From Tepidibacter aestuarii (GTDB taxonomy: Bacteria; Bacillota; Clostridia; Peptostreptococcales; Peptostreptococcaceae): a stretch of DNA of 64,000 bases. Both the position numbers and the translations under genes were made by a program. The notes beneath the pieces are model-generated. The model worked only from the letters and a program-made list of their open reading frames with translations. It was not told where the DNA came from and ran no database searches. Positions 29,262 through 38,877 of the stretch are shown here, piece by piece. The DNA lies in NCBI RefSeq assembly GCF_934924865.1, contig NZ_OW235315.1, forward strand, positions 868,001 through 932,000, in the 5' to 3' direction. The stretch's first letter is position 1. Each line of letters starts with the position of its first letter.

Positions 29262-30650
29262 ATGAATACTAAAGATTATATGAAGTTAATGCAAAATATT
29301 TTGCACTATATAGAAGACGGAATTCATGTTATCGATAATGAGGGAAATACTGTTGTGTATAATAAAGCCATGGCAGAACTAGAGCAAATGAAAGAAACCG
29401 ATGTACTAAACAAAAATTTGCTAGATATATTCAATGGATTAGATGAAGAAACTAGTACTCTTTTAAAAGTGCTAAAGAGTGGAATCGTTATAAAAGACAA
29501 AAAACAAACTTACCTAAATAAATATAAAAACGAAATTACTACTGTAAATACTACAATGCCAATAACTGAGAATGGGAAAACACTAGGAGCTATTGAAATA
29601 TCAAAGGATATAACAAAAATGAAAGAACTTTCAGACGAAATATTGACACTTCATAGAGAAAAATCAAATCCAAAAAAAATAATTCAGAATAAGATTAAAA
29701 AGTATACATTCGAAAACATAATAGGTGAGAGTGAAAGCTTTAAAAAGGCTGTATCTTTAGCTAAAAAAGCATCTAAAACTCCAGCTCCTGTTTTTATATA
29801 TGGAGAAACTGGAACTGGAAAAGAACTTTTCAGTCAAAGCATACATTATGAAGGTATAAGAAAAAATAAGCCTTTTATAGCTCAAAACTGTGCAGCTCTT
29901 CCTGAAAGCCTACTTGAAGGAATTTTGTTTGGAACAGAAAAAGGTGGGTTTACAGGGGCCGTAAGTAGACCAGGATTATTTGAGCAGGCTAATAAAGGAA
30001 CTTTACTATTAGATGAGATAAATTCCATGCCGGTAGAGCTTCAAGCGAAACTTTTGAGAGTTTTACAAGAAGGCTATATAAGGAGAATTGGTGGTATGAA
30101 GGATATTCCTATAGATGTAAGAATAATAGCTACCACTAATGAAGCACCCACGAAACTTTTAAAAGAAAACAAGCTTAGAAAAGATCTCTACTATAGACTT
30201 AATGTGATATCTATATACATTCCTTCTTTGAATGAAAGAGAAGATGATATAATACTTCTAGCCGATTACTTTATAAAAAAGTACAATAACAAATTAAGTA
30301 AAAATGTAAAATACATAAATAAAAAAGCTAGAAAGGTACTATTAAATCATAGGTGGCATGGAAACATAAGAGAGCTTGAAAATACTATATATTCTGCTAT
30401 TAGCATGATCGATTACGAAGATAATATTCAAATTGAGCATTTAAATATTAATATTAACGAATCTAAGAAAATACAAAACAATATAGATACATCTAATGAA
30501 AAATGCTTAGATGAATTGTTAAAAGAGATTGAAGTTGATTTTATAACAAGAGCTCTAATAAACAATAAAAAAAATATTACAAAATCAGCTGAACAGCTCG
30601 GGATAAAAAGGCAGACTCTTCAGCATAAAATTAAGAAATATAATATTTAG
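29262..30650 (+). CDS. Sigma-54-dependent transcriptional activator with PAS domain
   Basis: A 462-residue enhancer-binding protein. An N-terminal PAS domain (residues about 5-115, IEDGIHVIDNEGNTVVYNKA) is followed by the AAA+ domain: Walker A GETGTGKE from residue 181, the sigma-54 contact loop GGFTGA at 228-233 (canonical GAFTGA), and the Walker B region TLLLDEINSM. A Fis-type helix-turn-helix ends it (NITKSAEQLGIKRQTLQHKI). A sigma-54 promoter lies 183 bases past its stop, before the ornithine operon, so it is very probably the operon's activator. The signal sensed by the PAS domain is unknown. Confidence 0.92.
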   Translation: MNTKDYMKLMQNILHYIEDGIHVIDNEGNTVVYNKAMAELEQMKETDVLNKNLLDIFNGLDEETSTLLKVLKSGIVIKDKKQTYLNKYKNEITTVNTTMPITENGKTLGAIEISKDITKMKELSDEILTLHREKSNPKKIIQNKIKKYTFENIIGESESFKKAVSLAKKASKTPAPVFIYGETGTGKELFSQSIHYEGIRKNKPFIAQNCAALPESLLEGILFGTEKGGFTGAVSRPGLFEQANKGTLLLDEINSMPVELQAKLLRVLQEGYIRRIGGMKDIPIDVRIIATTNEAPTKLLKENKLRKDLYYRLNVISIYIPSLNEREDDIILLADYFIKKYNNKLSKNVKYINKKARKVLLNHRWHGNIRELENTIYSAISMIDYEDNIQIEHLNININESKKIQNNIDTSNEKCLDELLKEIEVDFITRALINNKKNITKSAEQLGIKRQTLQHKIKKYNI

Positions 30651-30651
30651 G

Positions 30652-30700
30652 AAAGCAAATATATTTGCATCAAAGTGCAAATATATTTGCTTTTTTTTTA
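30652..30700 (+). terminator. Strong intrinsic terminator after the activator gene
   Basis: A perfect 18-bp stem (30652-30669 with 30676-30693) with a 6-nt loop and a long T-run. It insulates the activator gene from the ornithine operon. Confidence 0.93.
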
Positions 30701-30831
30701 TTTGAAAAATCTATTTCGCATATAAAAATTAAACTTTATATTTGTTAAAAAAAGAACGATTATTCTGAAAGTTATGAAAAGACTGAAGCTAGGCAAAGTT
30801 GAAATTGAATTTTCTGAATATTAAAACAAAG

Positions 30832-30847
30832 TGGCATGCATGTTGCT
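30832..30847 (+). promoter_or_regulatory. Sigma-54 (-24/-12) promoter of the ornithine operon
   Basis: TGGCATGCATGTTGCT holds GG at 30833-30834 and GC at 30845-30846, the exact 12-base phasing of sigma-54 promoters (consensus TGGCAC-N5-TTGC). The ord start codon is 55 bases downstream. TTCTGAA occurs twice upstream (about 30761 and 30812) and could mark activator sites, which is uncertain. Confidence 0.9.
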
Positions 30848-30900
30848 ATATATATTGGTGCAAGAAATTAGAAGATATGAAAATTTAAGGGGGAAATATA

Positions 30901-31974
30901 ATGGAAAACATTAGAGTTGGTATTTGGGGATTCGGAGCAATGGGAAGTGGAATGGCAAACATGCTATTAAAGAAAGAAGGAGTAGAGATAGTAGCAGTTT
31001 GTGATAAACATGAAGCTAGAGTTGGAAAAGATGTATATGAGGTTTTAGGTATTGACAGAAAAGATAGAAAAGAAATAATAATTAAATCTAATGAAGAAGA
31101 GGCTTTTACAGAAAAATGTGCAGATGTAGTATTACTTGCTACTGACTCATTTACAAAAGGAGCTTTTGATAAGATAAAATTCGTATTAGAAAGAAAAATG
31201 AATGTAATATCTACTGCAGAGGAGATGGCGTATCCAGATGCACAAGAGCCAGAACTTGCTAGAAAAATAGATGAAATAGCTAAAGAAAATCATGTTTCTG
31301 TGCTTGGAACAGGAATTAATCCGGGATTTGTACTTGATTTATTAATACTTGCACTTACAGGAACTTGTGAAAGTGTAGATCATATAAAAGCATCAAGAGT
31401 AAATGATTTATCTCCATTTGGTCATGCTGTTATGGTAGAGCAAGGTGTTGGAGTTACTCCTGATGAGTTCGAAAAAGGAGTTAAGGATGGATCAATAGCA
31501 GGACATGTAGGATTCCCAGAATCTATAAAGATGATTACAGATGGAATCGGGTGGGATTTAGAAAAGGTAGATCAAACAAGACAATCAATAGTATCTAATG
31601 TATATAGACAAAGTAAATATGCAGAGGTTCAAGCTGGAAATGTGGCGGGTTGTAAGCAATGTGGTTACGGATATGTGGATGGAGATGTAAAAGTTGAAAT
31701 GGAGCATCCACAACAAATACTACCTCACCTTGAAGGTGTTGATACGGGAGATTATGTAGAAATTAAAGGAGTGCCAGATATATCTCTTCAAATAAAGCCA
31801 GAAATACCAGGTGGAGTAGGAACTATAGCGATGTGTGTTAATAGTATACCTCACGTTATAAATGCTAATCCTGGACTTAAGACTATGCTTGATATACCTG
31901 TACCAAGAGCTATTATGGGAGACATGAGAAAAATGATTGAAGTAAAAAAAGAATGTGAATGTGGTTGCTGTTAG
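30901..31974 (+). CDS. ord: Ord, 2,4-diaminopentanoate dehydrogenase
   Basis: Ord oxidatively deaminates 2,4-diaminopentanoate, the product of D-ornithine aminomutase, to 2-amino-4-oxopentanoate. The 357-residue product has an N-terminal Rossmann fold (VGIWGFGAMGSGMANML) and a cysteine-rich tail (ECECGCC). AAGGGGG precedes the ATG. It is the first gene of the operon, directly behind the sigma-54 promoter. The assignment rests mainly on the complete operon order, which matches that known from Clostridium sticklandii and C. difficile. Confidence 0.93.
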   Translation: MENIRVGIWGFGAMGSGMANMLLKKEGVEIVAVCDKHEARVGKDVYEVLGIDRKDRKEIIIKSNEEEAFTEKCADVVLLATDSFTKGAFDKIKFVLERKMNVISTAEEMAYPDAQEPELARKIDEIAKENHVSVLGTGINPGFVLDLLILALTGTCESVDHIKASRVNDLSPFGHAVMVEQGVGVTPDEFEKGVKDGSIAGHVGFPESIKMITDGIGWDLEKVDQTRQSIVSNVYRQSKYAEVQAGNVAGCKQCGYGYVDGDVKVEMEHPQQILPHLEGVDTGDYVEIKGVPDISLQIKPEIPGGVGTIAMCVNSIPHVINANPGLKTMLDIPVPRAIMGDMRKMIEVKKECECGCC

Positions 31975-31985
31975 GGGTGAGTTAA

Positions 31986-32294
31986 ATGAACGCTAAAAAG
32001 GGAGACTGGGTTTTAATTTATAATGTGATATTAAATTCAGATCAAAGAGCACCACAGGTTCCAGATGATACTAAGAAAGTACCTCTTGAAATGTGGGTAA
32101 AAGGATTTTTAAATCATGATGCAGTTATAAATGATGAAGTTGAAATAACTACTATAACTGAAAGAATAGTTAAGGGTAAACTCATAGAAATAAATCCATA
32201 CTACAGGCATGATTATGGAAAGTGTGTTCCTGAACTTTTACAAATAGGTCTTCAGCTAAAAGGCATTTTATTTGGAGGTGAAGACTGTGAGTAA
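31986..32294 (+). CDS. ortA: OrtA, 2-amino-4-oxopentanoate thiolase alpha subunit
   Basis: This 102-residue small subunit, together with OrtB, splits 2-amino-4-oxopentanoate with CoA into alanine and acetyl-CoA. The sequence (GDWVLIYNVILNSDQRAPQV, WVKGFLNHDA) fits the OrtA family. It follows ord by 11 bases and overlaps the start of ortB by 8 bases, so the subunits are coupled in translation. Confidence 0.92.
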   Translation: MNAKKGDWVLIYNVILNSDQRAPQVPDDTKKVPLEMWVKGFLNHDAVINDEVEITTITERIVKGKLIEINPYYRHDYGKCVPELLQIGLQLKGILFGGEDCE

Positions 32295-33726
32295 AGATAT
32301 GAGCTATTTAGGCGTAATGTCTAGAAAAAATGAAATAATGAAAAATGCTGTTGGAATAGATTATGAATTATTTGAATCAGGGACTGCTGAGTTTAACTAT
32401 GAAAAAATGATGAGAGAAACAGGCTATACTTTGGATGAAATGCAAAGTATTCAAAAGGATGTGGCGATATGCAATACTCCTTTGATAGAGCTTAAAAATA
32501 TAACTGAGCTTACTAGAAAATGTGCACCAAAAGGAAAAGGAGCAAGAATATTTATAAAGGATGAAGCATCTAGTCCATCTGGAAGCTTTAAAGCAAGACG
32601 TGCTGCAAATGCTGTATATCATGCTAAAAAACTAGGATATAAGGGTGTAATTGCTGCAACTAGTGGTAATTATGGAGCTGCCGTTGCATCGCAAGCTGCA
32701 ATGCAAGGACTTAAATGTATTATAGTTCAAGAATGTTATGATAGTCAGGGAAAAGGCCAACCAGAGATTATAGAAAAAGCTAGAAAATGTGAGGCATATG
32801 GTGCAGAGGTTATTCAGTTAAGTGTAGGGCCTGAACTATTCTATACATTCTTAAGACTTTTAGAGGAAACAGGATATTTTAATGCATCTTTATATACTCC
32901 TTTTGGAATTGCAGGAGTCGAAACTTTAGGATATGAAATAAGTATGCAATTTAGAGAAAAAGAAGGAAGAGATCCTGATGTTGTAGTTTGTACCAATGCA
33001 GGTGGAGGCAATTTAACTGGTACAGCAAGAGGGCTTATTAAAGCCGGAGCCTTTGATACTAAAGTTGTAGGAGCTAGTGTTAACTTAAAAGGTCTACATA
33101 TGGCATCTGATACTCAATTTAATAAAAAGTCGTTTACAACAGGACATACTGGATTTGGAATACCGTTTTGTACTAATCCAGATAGATCAGATGTTCCAAG
33201 ATCTGCTGGAAGACCACTTAGATATATGGATAGATATGTAACTGTGAGTCAAGGAGAGGTATTTTATATGACAGAAGCCTTAGCTCAGCTTGAGGGTCTT
33301 GAAAGAGGCCCAGCTGGAAATACATCACTTGCGGCTGCATTTTGTATAGCTCAAGAAATGGATGAGGATAAGATAATCGTTGTTCAAGAGACTGAATACA
33401 CAGGTGCAGGGAAGCATATTCAACCACAGCTTGCATTTGCAAGAGAAAATGGTATAGATATAAGGTTTGGAAATCCAGAGGATGAAGTTGCTGGAGAAAG
33501 TATAATACTTCCTAGCCATCCATCTATGATTAAGGTGAAAGATCTTGATTTAAATAAAATTAAAAAATCATATATCAAAAATTGTATAGCGAGAATAAAA
33601 GGAAATGAAATAAATGAACAAGATTTAGAATTTTTAGCTAAAGATACTAAGTCTAGTGAAGAATTTGTAAAAGAAGTATTAAAAGAGCTGGGTATTAATT
33701 GTTTAAAAGAAAATTTGGGGGTGTAA
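32287..33726 (+). CDS. ortB: OrtB, 2-amino-4-oxopentanoate thiolase beta subunit (PLP)
   Basis: A 479-residue PLP-fold protein of the threonine-synthase/tryptophan-synthase-beta type. The cofactor lysine is in SPSGSFKARRAANAV, and glycine-rich phosphate loops follow (ATSGNYGAAVASQ, CTNAGGGNLTGTA). It is the catalytic partner of OrtA. GTG 32287 is chosen because GGAGGTG lies 7 bases upstream within ortA. oraS follows after 3 bases. Confidence 0.93.
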   Translation: MSKDMSYLGVMSRKNEIMKNAVGIDYELFESGTAEFNYEKMMRETGYTLDEMQSIQKDVAICNTPLIELKNITELTRKCAPKGKGARIFIKDEASSPSGSFKARRAANAVYHAKKLGYKGVIAATSGNYGAAVASQAAMQGLKCIIVQECYDSQGKGQPEIIEKARKCEAYGAEVIQLSVGPELFYTFLRLLEETGYFNASLYTPFGIAGVETLGYEISMQFREKEGRDPDVVVCTNAGGGNLTGTARGLIKAGAFDTKVVGASVNLKGLHMASDTQFNKKSFTTGHTGFGIPFCTNPDRSDVPRSAGRPLRYMDRYVTVSQGEVFYMTEALAQLEGLERGPAGNTSLAAAFCIAQEMDEDKIIVVQETEYTGAGKHIQPQLAFARENGIDIRFGNPEDEVAGESIILPSHPSMIKVKDLDLNKIKKSYIKNCIARIKGNEINEQDLEFLAKDTKSSEEFVKEVLKELGINCLKENLGV

Positions 33727-33729
33727 ATT

Positions 33730-34107
33730 TTGAAAAGAGCAGATGATTTTAATGAAAGAAGAGTACATTTGGCTAACTTGTCAGATCAGGAACTATACGA
33801 TAGATTTTGGGAACTTGCTGGAAAAATAGTAGATCCATTACTAGATCTTGGTAAAAAGAATACAACTCCATCGGTAGAAAGATCTGTTCTTCTTAGAATG
33901 GGATTTTCAAGCCTTGAAGCTAAGCCTTTAGTTGATGGTGCTATGGATAGAAATCTTATGAGAAAGGGAGTTGGACACATAGTGTATAGAGTAGCTAAAG
34001 ATAAAAATATATCTATTAGAGAAGCTGGTCTTAGTATGATAGAGGGCAAGTATTGGGATTATGCTCTTGAGGTATTTGGGAAAGACAAGGCTGCTGCTAC
34101 TTTATAG
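33730..34107 (+). CDS. oraS: OraS, D-ornithine 4,5-aminomutase small subunit
   Basis: This 125-residue small subunit of the B12- and PLP-dependent aminomutase moves the terminal amino group of D-ornithine to C4. It starts at TTG 33730 with GGGGGTG upstream. Residues such as ERRVHLANLSDQELYDRFWEL fit the family. It lies between ortB (3-base gap) and the large subunit oraE (26-base gap). Confidence 0.93.
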   Translation: MKRADDFNERRVHLANLSDQELYDRFWELAGKIVDPLLDLGKKNTTPSVERSVLLRMGFSSLEAKPLVDGAMDRNLMRKGVGHIVYRVAKDKNISIREAGLSMIEGKYWDYALEVFGKDKAAATL

Positions 34108-34133
34108 ATATTAAAAGGGGGGAAAGAAAAAAT

Positions 34134-36347
34134 ATGAAAAAATTAGATGTTAATGAAAAATTAGATATAAGAAATATACTTGATGATTTAGAAAATTATA
34201 GACCTAAAAGAAGAGGTTGGACTTGGAGAGAAAATAAAGAAATAGAAATGGGAGGCCATAAGTATTCAGATTGTTCACCTGCTCTTAAAAATTCAATAGG
34301 AATACCAGCTGCTGTTAGGTACTTTGAAAATTTAGATCCTCAACCTAAAGAAGTTATAACTACAGAGATTGCTTCTGGTAGATTTGAGGATGATATAAGA
34401 AGAATGAGAATGGCTGCATGGCATGGAGCAGATCATTTAATGGTTATTAGAACGGCTGGTCAATCTCATTATGATGGTTTAATAGAAGGATCGCCTCAAG
34501 GTATAGGAGGTATTCCTGTTACAAGAAAGCAAGTTAGAGCTCAAAGAAAAGCTGTTGATTTAATAGAAGAAGAAGTAGGGAGACCTATAAACTACCATTC
34601 TTATGTATCAGGAGTAGCTGGTCCTGATATAGCTGTAATGTTTGCAGAAGAGGGAGTTAACGGGGCTCATCAAGATCCACAATACAACGTATTATATAGA
34701 AATATAAACATGATAAGATCTTATATTGATGCTGCTGAATCTAAGAAGATTATGGTTTGGGCAGATATAGCTCAAATAGATGGTGCTCACAATGCAAATG
34801 CAACTGCAAGAGATGCTTGGAAGGTTATGCCAGAGCTTATGGTACAACATGCTCTAAACTCTATATTCTCACATAAAGTAGGTATGAAAAAAGAAGATAT
34901 ATGTTTATCAACTGTACCTCCATCAGCAGCTCCAGTTCCATGTATTAAGTATGATTTACCTTATGCTGTTGCTTTAAGAGATTTGTTTGATGAGTATAGA
35001 ATGAGAGCTCAACAAAATACTAAGTATGTTACATCTTCTTCAAGAGAGGCTACTGTGACTCATGTTATGAATATGATGATATCTAAGCTTACTAGAGCGG
35101 ATATTCAATCTACTATAACTCCTGATGAGGGAAGAAATGTGCCATGGCATATGTACAACATAGAAGCATGTGATACAGCTAAGCAAACCCTAGTAGGTCT
35201 TGATGGATTACTTGAGATGGTTGAACTTAAAAGGGATGGATACTTAGGAGATACAGTTAGAGAATTGAAAGAAAGAGCTATTTTATATATGGAAGAAATG
35301 CTTGAAGTTGGAGGATACTTTGAAGCAGTAGAAAAAGGATTTTTTGTAGACTCTGGAATGTATCCTGAGAGAAATGGAGATGGAATAGCTAGAAAAATAA
35401 ACGGTGGAATAGGTGCAGGATATGTATTCGAAAGAGATGAAGATTATATGGCTCCTGTAACTGCACACTTTGGATACAATAACGTTGCTCAATATGATGA
35501 GAGCGCTGTAGATAATCCATCTTCGTTAATTGGTGGATGTACGTTTGAAGATCCTGACAAAATAGTTTATATAGATGAGCTTGATGAAAATGATAACGTA
35601 TTCAGCCGTCTAGATGAAAGTGAAAAGTATAGAAATTCAAACTTTGTTAAACCTGAAGTAGAATGGCTTGCTGATGGAACTGTTCAAGTTGAATTATTCC
35701 TTCCAACTAGCAGCAGAGTAGCTGAATTTGCAGCTGTTGAATTTGCTAAGAAGATGAATCTTATTGACCCTGAGGTTATACATGTTGAAATGATGCACCC
35801 ATCAGAGGGAACAAGAGTACAAGTAAAAGGTAAATTAGATGCTGATGTTGATATAAGTAAGCTTGAAATACCACCAGAGCCTGAACTTATGAGTGATGAA
35901 GAGCTTTGGAGTGAGATAGAAAAAAGACCTATGAAGGTAGTTGCTGCAACTGTTGGAGAAGATGAGCATTCAGTTGGTCTTCGTGAGGTTATAGATATTA
36001 AACATGGTGGAATAGAGAAATGGGGAATTGAAGTTGAATACTTAGGAACTTCTTGCCCAATAGAAAAACTTGTAGATGCTGCAATAGAGTTAAATGCAGA
36101 TGCAGTACTTGCATCAACTATAATAAGTCACGATGATATTCACTATAAGAATATGAAGAGGCTTCATGAATATGCAGTAGAAAAAGGAGTAAGAGATAAA
36201 ATTATGATAGCTTGTGGAGGAACTCAAGTTACTCCTGAAATAGCAGTTAAACAAGGTGTAGATGCTGGATTTGGAAAGACTGATAGAGGAATACACGTAG
36301 CTACATTCCTTGTAAATAAGAGAAAAGAAAAATTAGCTGAAGCTTAA
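34134..36347 (+). CDS. oraE: OraE, D-ornithine 4,5-aminomutase large subunit
   Basis: The 737-residue catalytic subunit has a TIM-barrel domain and a C-terminal Rossmann domain that binds adenosylcobalamin. The base-off B12 motif DxHxxG is present as DEHSVG with His612. Lys623, 11 residues later (REVIDIK), fits the PLP lysine; the C. sticklandii enzyme has the same 11-residue spacing (His618/Lys629). GGGGGG precedes the ATG. An unusually perfect palindrome lies just past the stop. Confidence 0.96.
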   Translation: MKKLDVNEKLDIRNILDDLENYRPKRRGWTWRENKEIEMGGHKYSDCSPALKNSIGIPAAVRYFENLDPQPKEVITTEIASGRFEDDIRRMRMAAWHGADHLMVIRTAGQSHYDGLIEGSPQGIGGIPVTRKQVRAQRKAVDLIEEEVGRPINYHSYVSGVAGPDIAVMFAEEGVNGAHQDPQYNVLYRNINMIRSYIDAAESKKIMVWADIAQIDGAHNANATARDAWKVMPELMVQHALNSIFSHKVGMKKEDICLSTVPPSAAPVPCIKYDLPYAVALRDLFDEYRMRAQQNTKYVTSSSREATVTHVMNMMISKLTRADIQSTITPDEGRNVPWHMYNIEACDTAKQTLVGLDGLLEMVELKRDGYLGDTVRELKERAILYMEEMLEVGGYFEAVEKGFFVDSGMYPERNGDGIARKINGGIGAGYVFERDEDYMAPVTAHFGYNNVAQYDESAVDNPSSLIGGCTFEDPDKIVYIDELDENDNVFSRLDESEKYRNSNFVKPEVEWLADGTVQVELFLPTSSRVAEFAAVEFAKKMNLIDPEVIHVEMMHPSEGTRVQVKGKLDADVDISKLEIPPEPELMSDEELWSEIEKRPMKVVAATVGEDEHSVGLREVIDIKHGGIEKWGIEVEYLGTSCPIEKLVDAAIELNADAVLASTIISHDDIHYKNMKRLHEYAVEKGVRDKIMIACGGTQVTPEIAVKQGVDAGFGKTDRGIHVATFLVNKRKEKLAEA

Positions 36348-36359
36348 AATATTTGAATG

Positions 36360-36393
36360 ATTAAGTTGTGCGAAGTACTTCGCACAACTTAAT
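36360..36393. repeat. Perfect 34-bp palindrome inside the ornithine operon
   Basis: The arms meet at the centre AGTACT, and the core GTGCGAAG/CTTCGCAC is GC-rich for this region. There is no T-run after it, so it is less likely a full terminator. It may protect the 3' end of the upstream message, mark an RNA processing site, or cause partial termination between oraE and the last two genes. Confidence 0.85.
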
Positions 36394-36418
36394 TAATTAT
36401 ATTAAAGGGGGGAAACGT

Positions 36419-37777
36419 GTGAAAATAGATGTTTTAGTAGCTGAAATAGGTAGTACAACTACTGTTGTAAATGCATTTAATGATATAAACACAGATAACC
36501 CTAAATTCATAGGACAAGGTCAAGCACCTACTTCGGTTCTTGAAGGTGATGTAAGGATTGGATTAAATGGAGCAATAGATAGTCTTGCTAAAAGCTTAGG
36601 TGAAGGTAAGATTGAATATGAAGAGATGCTTGCTACATCTAGTGCAGCTGGTGGACTTAAGATGACTGTACATGGTCTAGTATATGATATGACTGCAAAG
36701 GCTGCAAAGGAAGCAGCTCTTGGAGCAGGAGCTATTGTACATAATGTTACAGCAGGAAGGCTTAGAAGAACCGATTTAAAGAAAATAAAAGAATCTAGAC
36801 CAAATATTATATTAATAGCTGGCGGTGTAGATTTTGGAGAAAGAGATACTGCAATTTACAATGCAGAACTTATAGCAAATATGAATCTTAATATACCTAT
36901 TATTTATGCTGGAAATATAGAAAATCAAGAAGAGATCAAACTAATATTTGAAGATATGAAATCAAAATTATATATAGTCGATAACGTATATCCTAAGATA
37001 GATTTATTAAATGTAGATCCAACAAGAAAAGTAATACAGGATGCTTTTGAAGACCATATAATACATGCGCCTGGAATGGAACATGTTAGAGAAGTTGTAA
37101 ATGGACCTATTATACCAACACCTGGTTCTGTAATGGAGAGTGCAAAACTACTTTATGAAGAAATAGGAGATTTAATAGTGTTCGATGTAGGAGGGGCAAC
37201 AACAGATTTACATTCAGTTACAGATGGAAGTGACAAGATAAGTAGAATACTTTTAAGCCCGGAGCCTTTAGCAAAAAGAACTGTAGAAGGTGATTTGGGA
37301 GTATATATAAATATGAAAAATATAGTTGAGTTAATAGGTAATGATAAATTATCTAAAGAATTGGGAATGGATATACAAGGTTTAATAGATAACCATCTTC
37401 CTATACCAAAAACTAAAGATCAAATAAAGTTTGTTGAAAGATTAGCTCAAGAAGCTACATTAAGAGCATGTGAAAGACATGCTGGTATAGTTAGAGATTT
37501 ATATGGTGCAGGAGGCAGAACATCTATAGCTGAAGGAAAGGACTTAACAGAAGTTAAGTATATAGTAGGAACAGGTGGAGCTTTGACTAGGTTACCTCTA
37601 AGAATTGACATAATGAAGTCAATAGCAAAATCAAATACAACAAAGACAAAGTTGTTTCCATCAGAGGAAGCTGAGATACTTGTTGATAATGATTATATTA
37701 TGGCCTCTTTAGGAGTTTTATCAAAGAGACATCCTAAATCGGCTTTACTTCTTATGAAAAAGAGTTTAGGTATATAG
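36419..37777 (+). CDS. GlmL/MutL-like ASKHA-ATPase of the ornithine operon
   Basis: A 452-residue actin-fold ATPase related to GlmL/MutL. Phosphate motifs are IGSTTTVVNAF near the N-terminus and VFDVGGATTDLHSV in the second half. GlmL-type proteins accompany B12-dependent mutases and are thought to help reactivate or chaperone them, so a role in keeping OraSE active is a reasonable inference. The start is GTG 36419 with GGGGGG upstream. Neighbouring order (oraE before, orr after) matches the C. difficile operon. Confidence 0.88.
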   Translation: MKIDVLVAEIGSTTTVVNAFNDINTDNPKFIGQGQAPTSVLEGDVRIGLNGAIDSLAKSLGEGKIEYEEMLATSSAAGGLKMTVHGLVYDMTAKAAKEAALGAGAIVHNVTAGRLRRTDLKKIKESRPNIILIAGGVDFGERDTAIYNAELIANMNLNIPIIYAGNIENQEEIKLIFEDMKSKLYIVDNVYPKIDLLNVDPTRKVIQDAFEDHIIHAPGMEHVREVVNGPIIPTPGSVMESAKLLYEEIGDLIVFDVGGATTDLHSVTDGSDKISRILLSPEPLAKRTVEGDLGVYINMKNIVELIGNDKLSKELGMDIQGLIDNHLPIPKTKDQIKFVERLAQEATLRACERHAGIVRDLYGAGGRTSIAEGKDLTEVKYIVGTGGALTRLPLRIDIMKSIAKSNTTKTKLFPSEEAEILVDNDYIMASLGVLSKRHPKSALLLMKKSLGI

Positions 37778-37788
37778 GGGGGATAGTA

Positions 37789-38877
37789 TTGTATCCGAGA
37801 ATAGAGATAGATCTTGACAAATTAAAGCATAATGCAAGTTTGCTTAGTAAAAAATGTAGGGAACATAATATAGAAACGGCTGTAGTTACAAAAGTATATT
37901 GTGCTTTTCCTGAGATTGTAGATTATCTAAAAGACAGTGGAGTTAAATATATAGCAGATTCGAGAATAAAAAATTTAAAAAAACTTGATAATATAGAACT
38001 TGAAAAAATACTTATAAGAATACCTATGCTTACAGAAATTGAAGATGTAGTAAGGTATTCTGATATAAGTCTTAACTCTGAACTTGAAGTTATAGAAAAG
38101 ATAGATGAAACTTGTGCAAGACTAAATAAGAAGCACAAAATAGCTTTAATGGTAGACCTTGGGGATTTAAGAGAGGGTTATTTTAAAGAAGAAGAATTAT
38201 TTGAAGTTGTAGGAAAGATTTTAAAGTTTGAAAATATAGAATTTGTTGGAATTGGAACTAATTTAACATGCTATGGTGCTGTAATACCTTCAAAGAAAAA
38301 TTTAGGAAGGTTATGTGAGCTTGGAGAAAGGATAGAAGAAAAATTCGATATTAAACTATCTTTCATATCTGGAGGAAATTCAAGTTCATTACATCTACTA
38401 GATAAAGATGAGATGCCTGATAAAGTTACTAACTTAAGACTTGGGGAAGCTATAGCTCTTGGAAAAGAGTCAGCTTATTCTCAAGATATAAAAGGAGCTT
38501 ACCAAGATGCATTTAAGCTAGTATGTGAGATTGTAGAGCTTAAAGAAAAACCATCTATTCCAATCGGAGAGATAGGAGTAGATGCATTTGGAAATAAGCC
38601 ATATTATGAAGATAAGGGAATTAGAAAAAGAGCTATAGTAGGAATAGGAAAGCAAGATATTAATTTAGATGGAATGAGTACAGTTGATCCAAAACAAGAA
38701 ATATTAGGAGCAAGCTCAGATCATTTAATAGTTGATGTTACAGACAGTGAGAAAGATTATAAGGTAGGAGATACTATAGAATTTAATCTTGAGTACGGAG
38801 CATTAATGGCAGCTAATACTAGTGAATATGTTAATAAGATATTTAAGTGTGAAGAAAAATTAGCAGAGAATGTATAA
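37789..38877 (+). CDS. orr: Orr, ornithine racemase
   Basis: This PLP enzyme of the alanine-racemase fold turns L-ornithine into the D-ornithine used by OraSE. The 362-residue product has the PLP lysine in AVVTKVYCAFPEI (alanine racemases have a comparable VVKANAYGHG segment), SFISGGNSSSLH for phosphate binding, and a C-terminal beta domain. It starts at TTG 37789 after GGGGGG, 11 bases past the preceding gene. It is the last gene of the operon. Confidence 0.93.
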   Translation: MYPRIEIDLDKLKHNASLLSKKCREHNIETAVVTKVYCAFPEIVDYLKDSGVKYIADSRIKNLKKLDNIELEKILIRIPMLTEIEDVVRYSDISLNSELEVIEKIDETCARLNKKHKIALMVDLGDLREGYFKEEELFEVVGKILKFENIEFVGIGTNLTCYGAVIPSKKNLGRLCELGERIEEKFDIKLSFISGGNSSSLHLLDKDEMPDKVTNLRLGEAIALGKESAYSQDIKGAYQDAFKLVCEIVELKEKPSIPIGEIGVDAFGNKPYYEDKGIRKRAIVGIGKQDINLDGMSTVDPKQEILGASSDHLIVDVTDSEKDYKVGDTIEFNLEYGALMAANTSEYVNKIFKCEEKLAENV

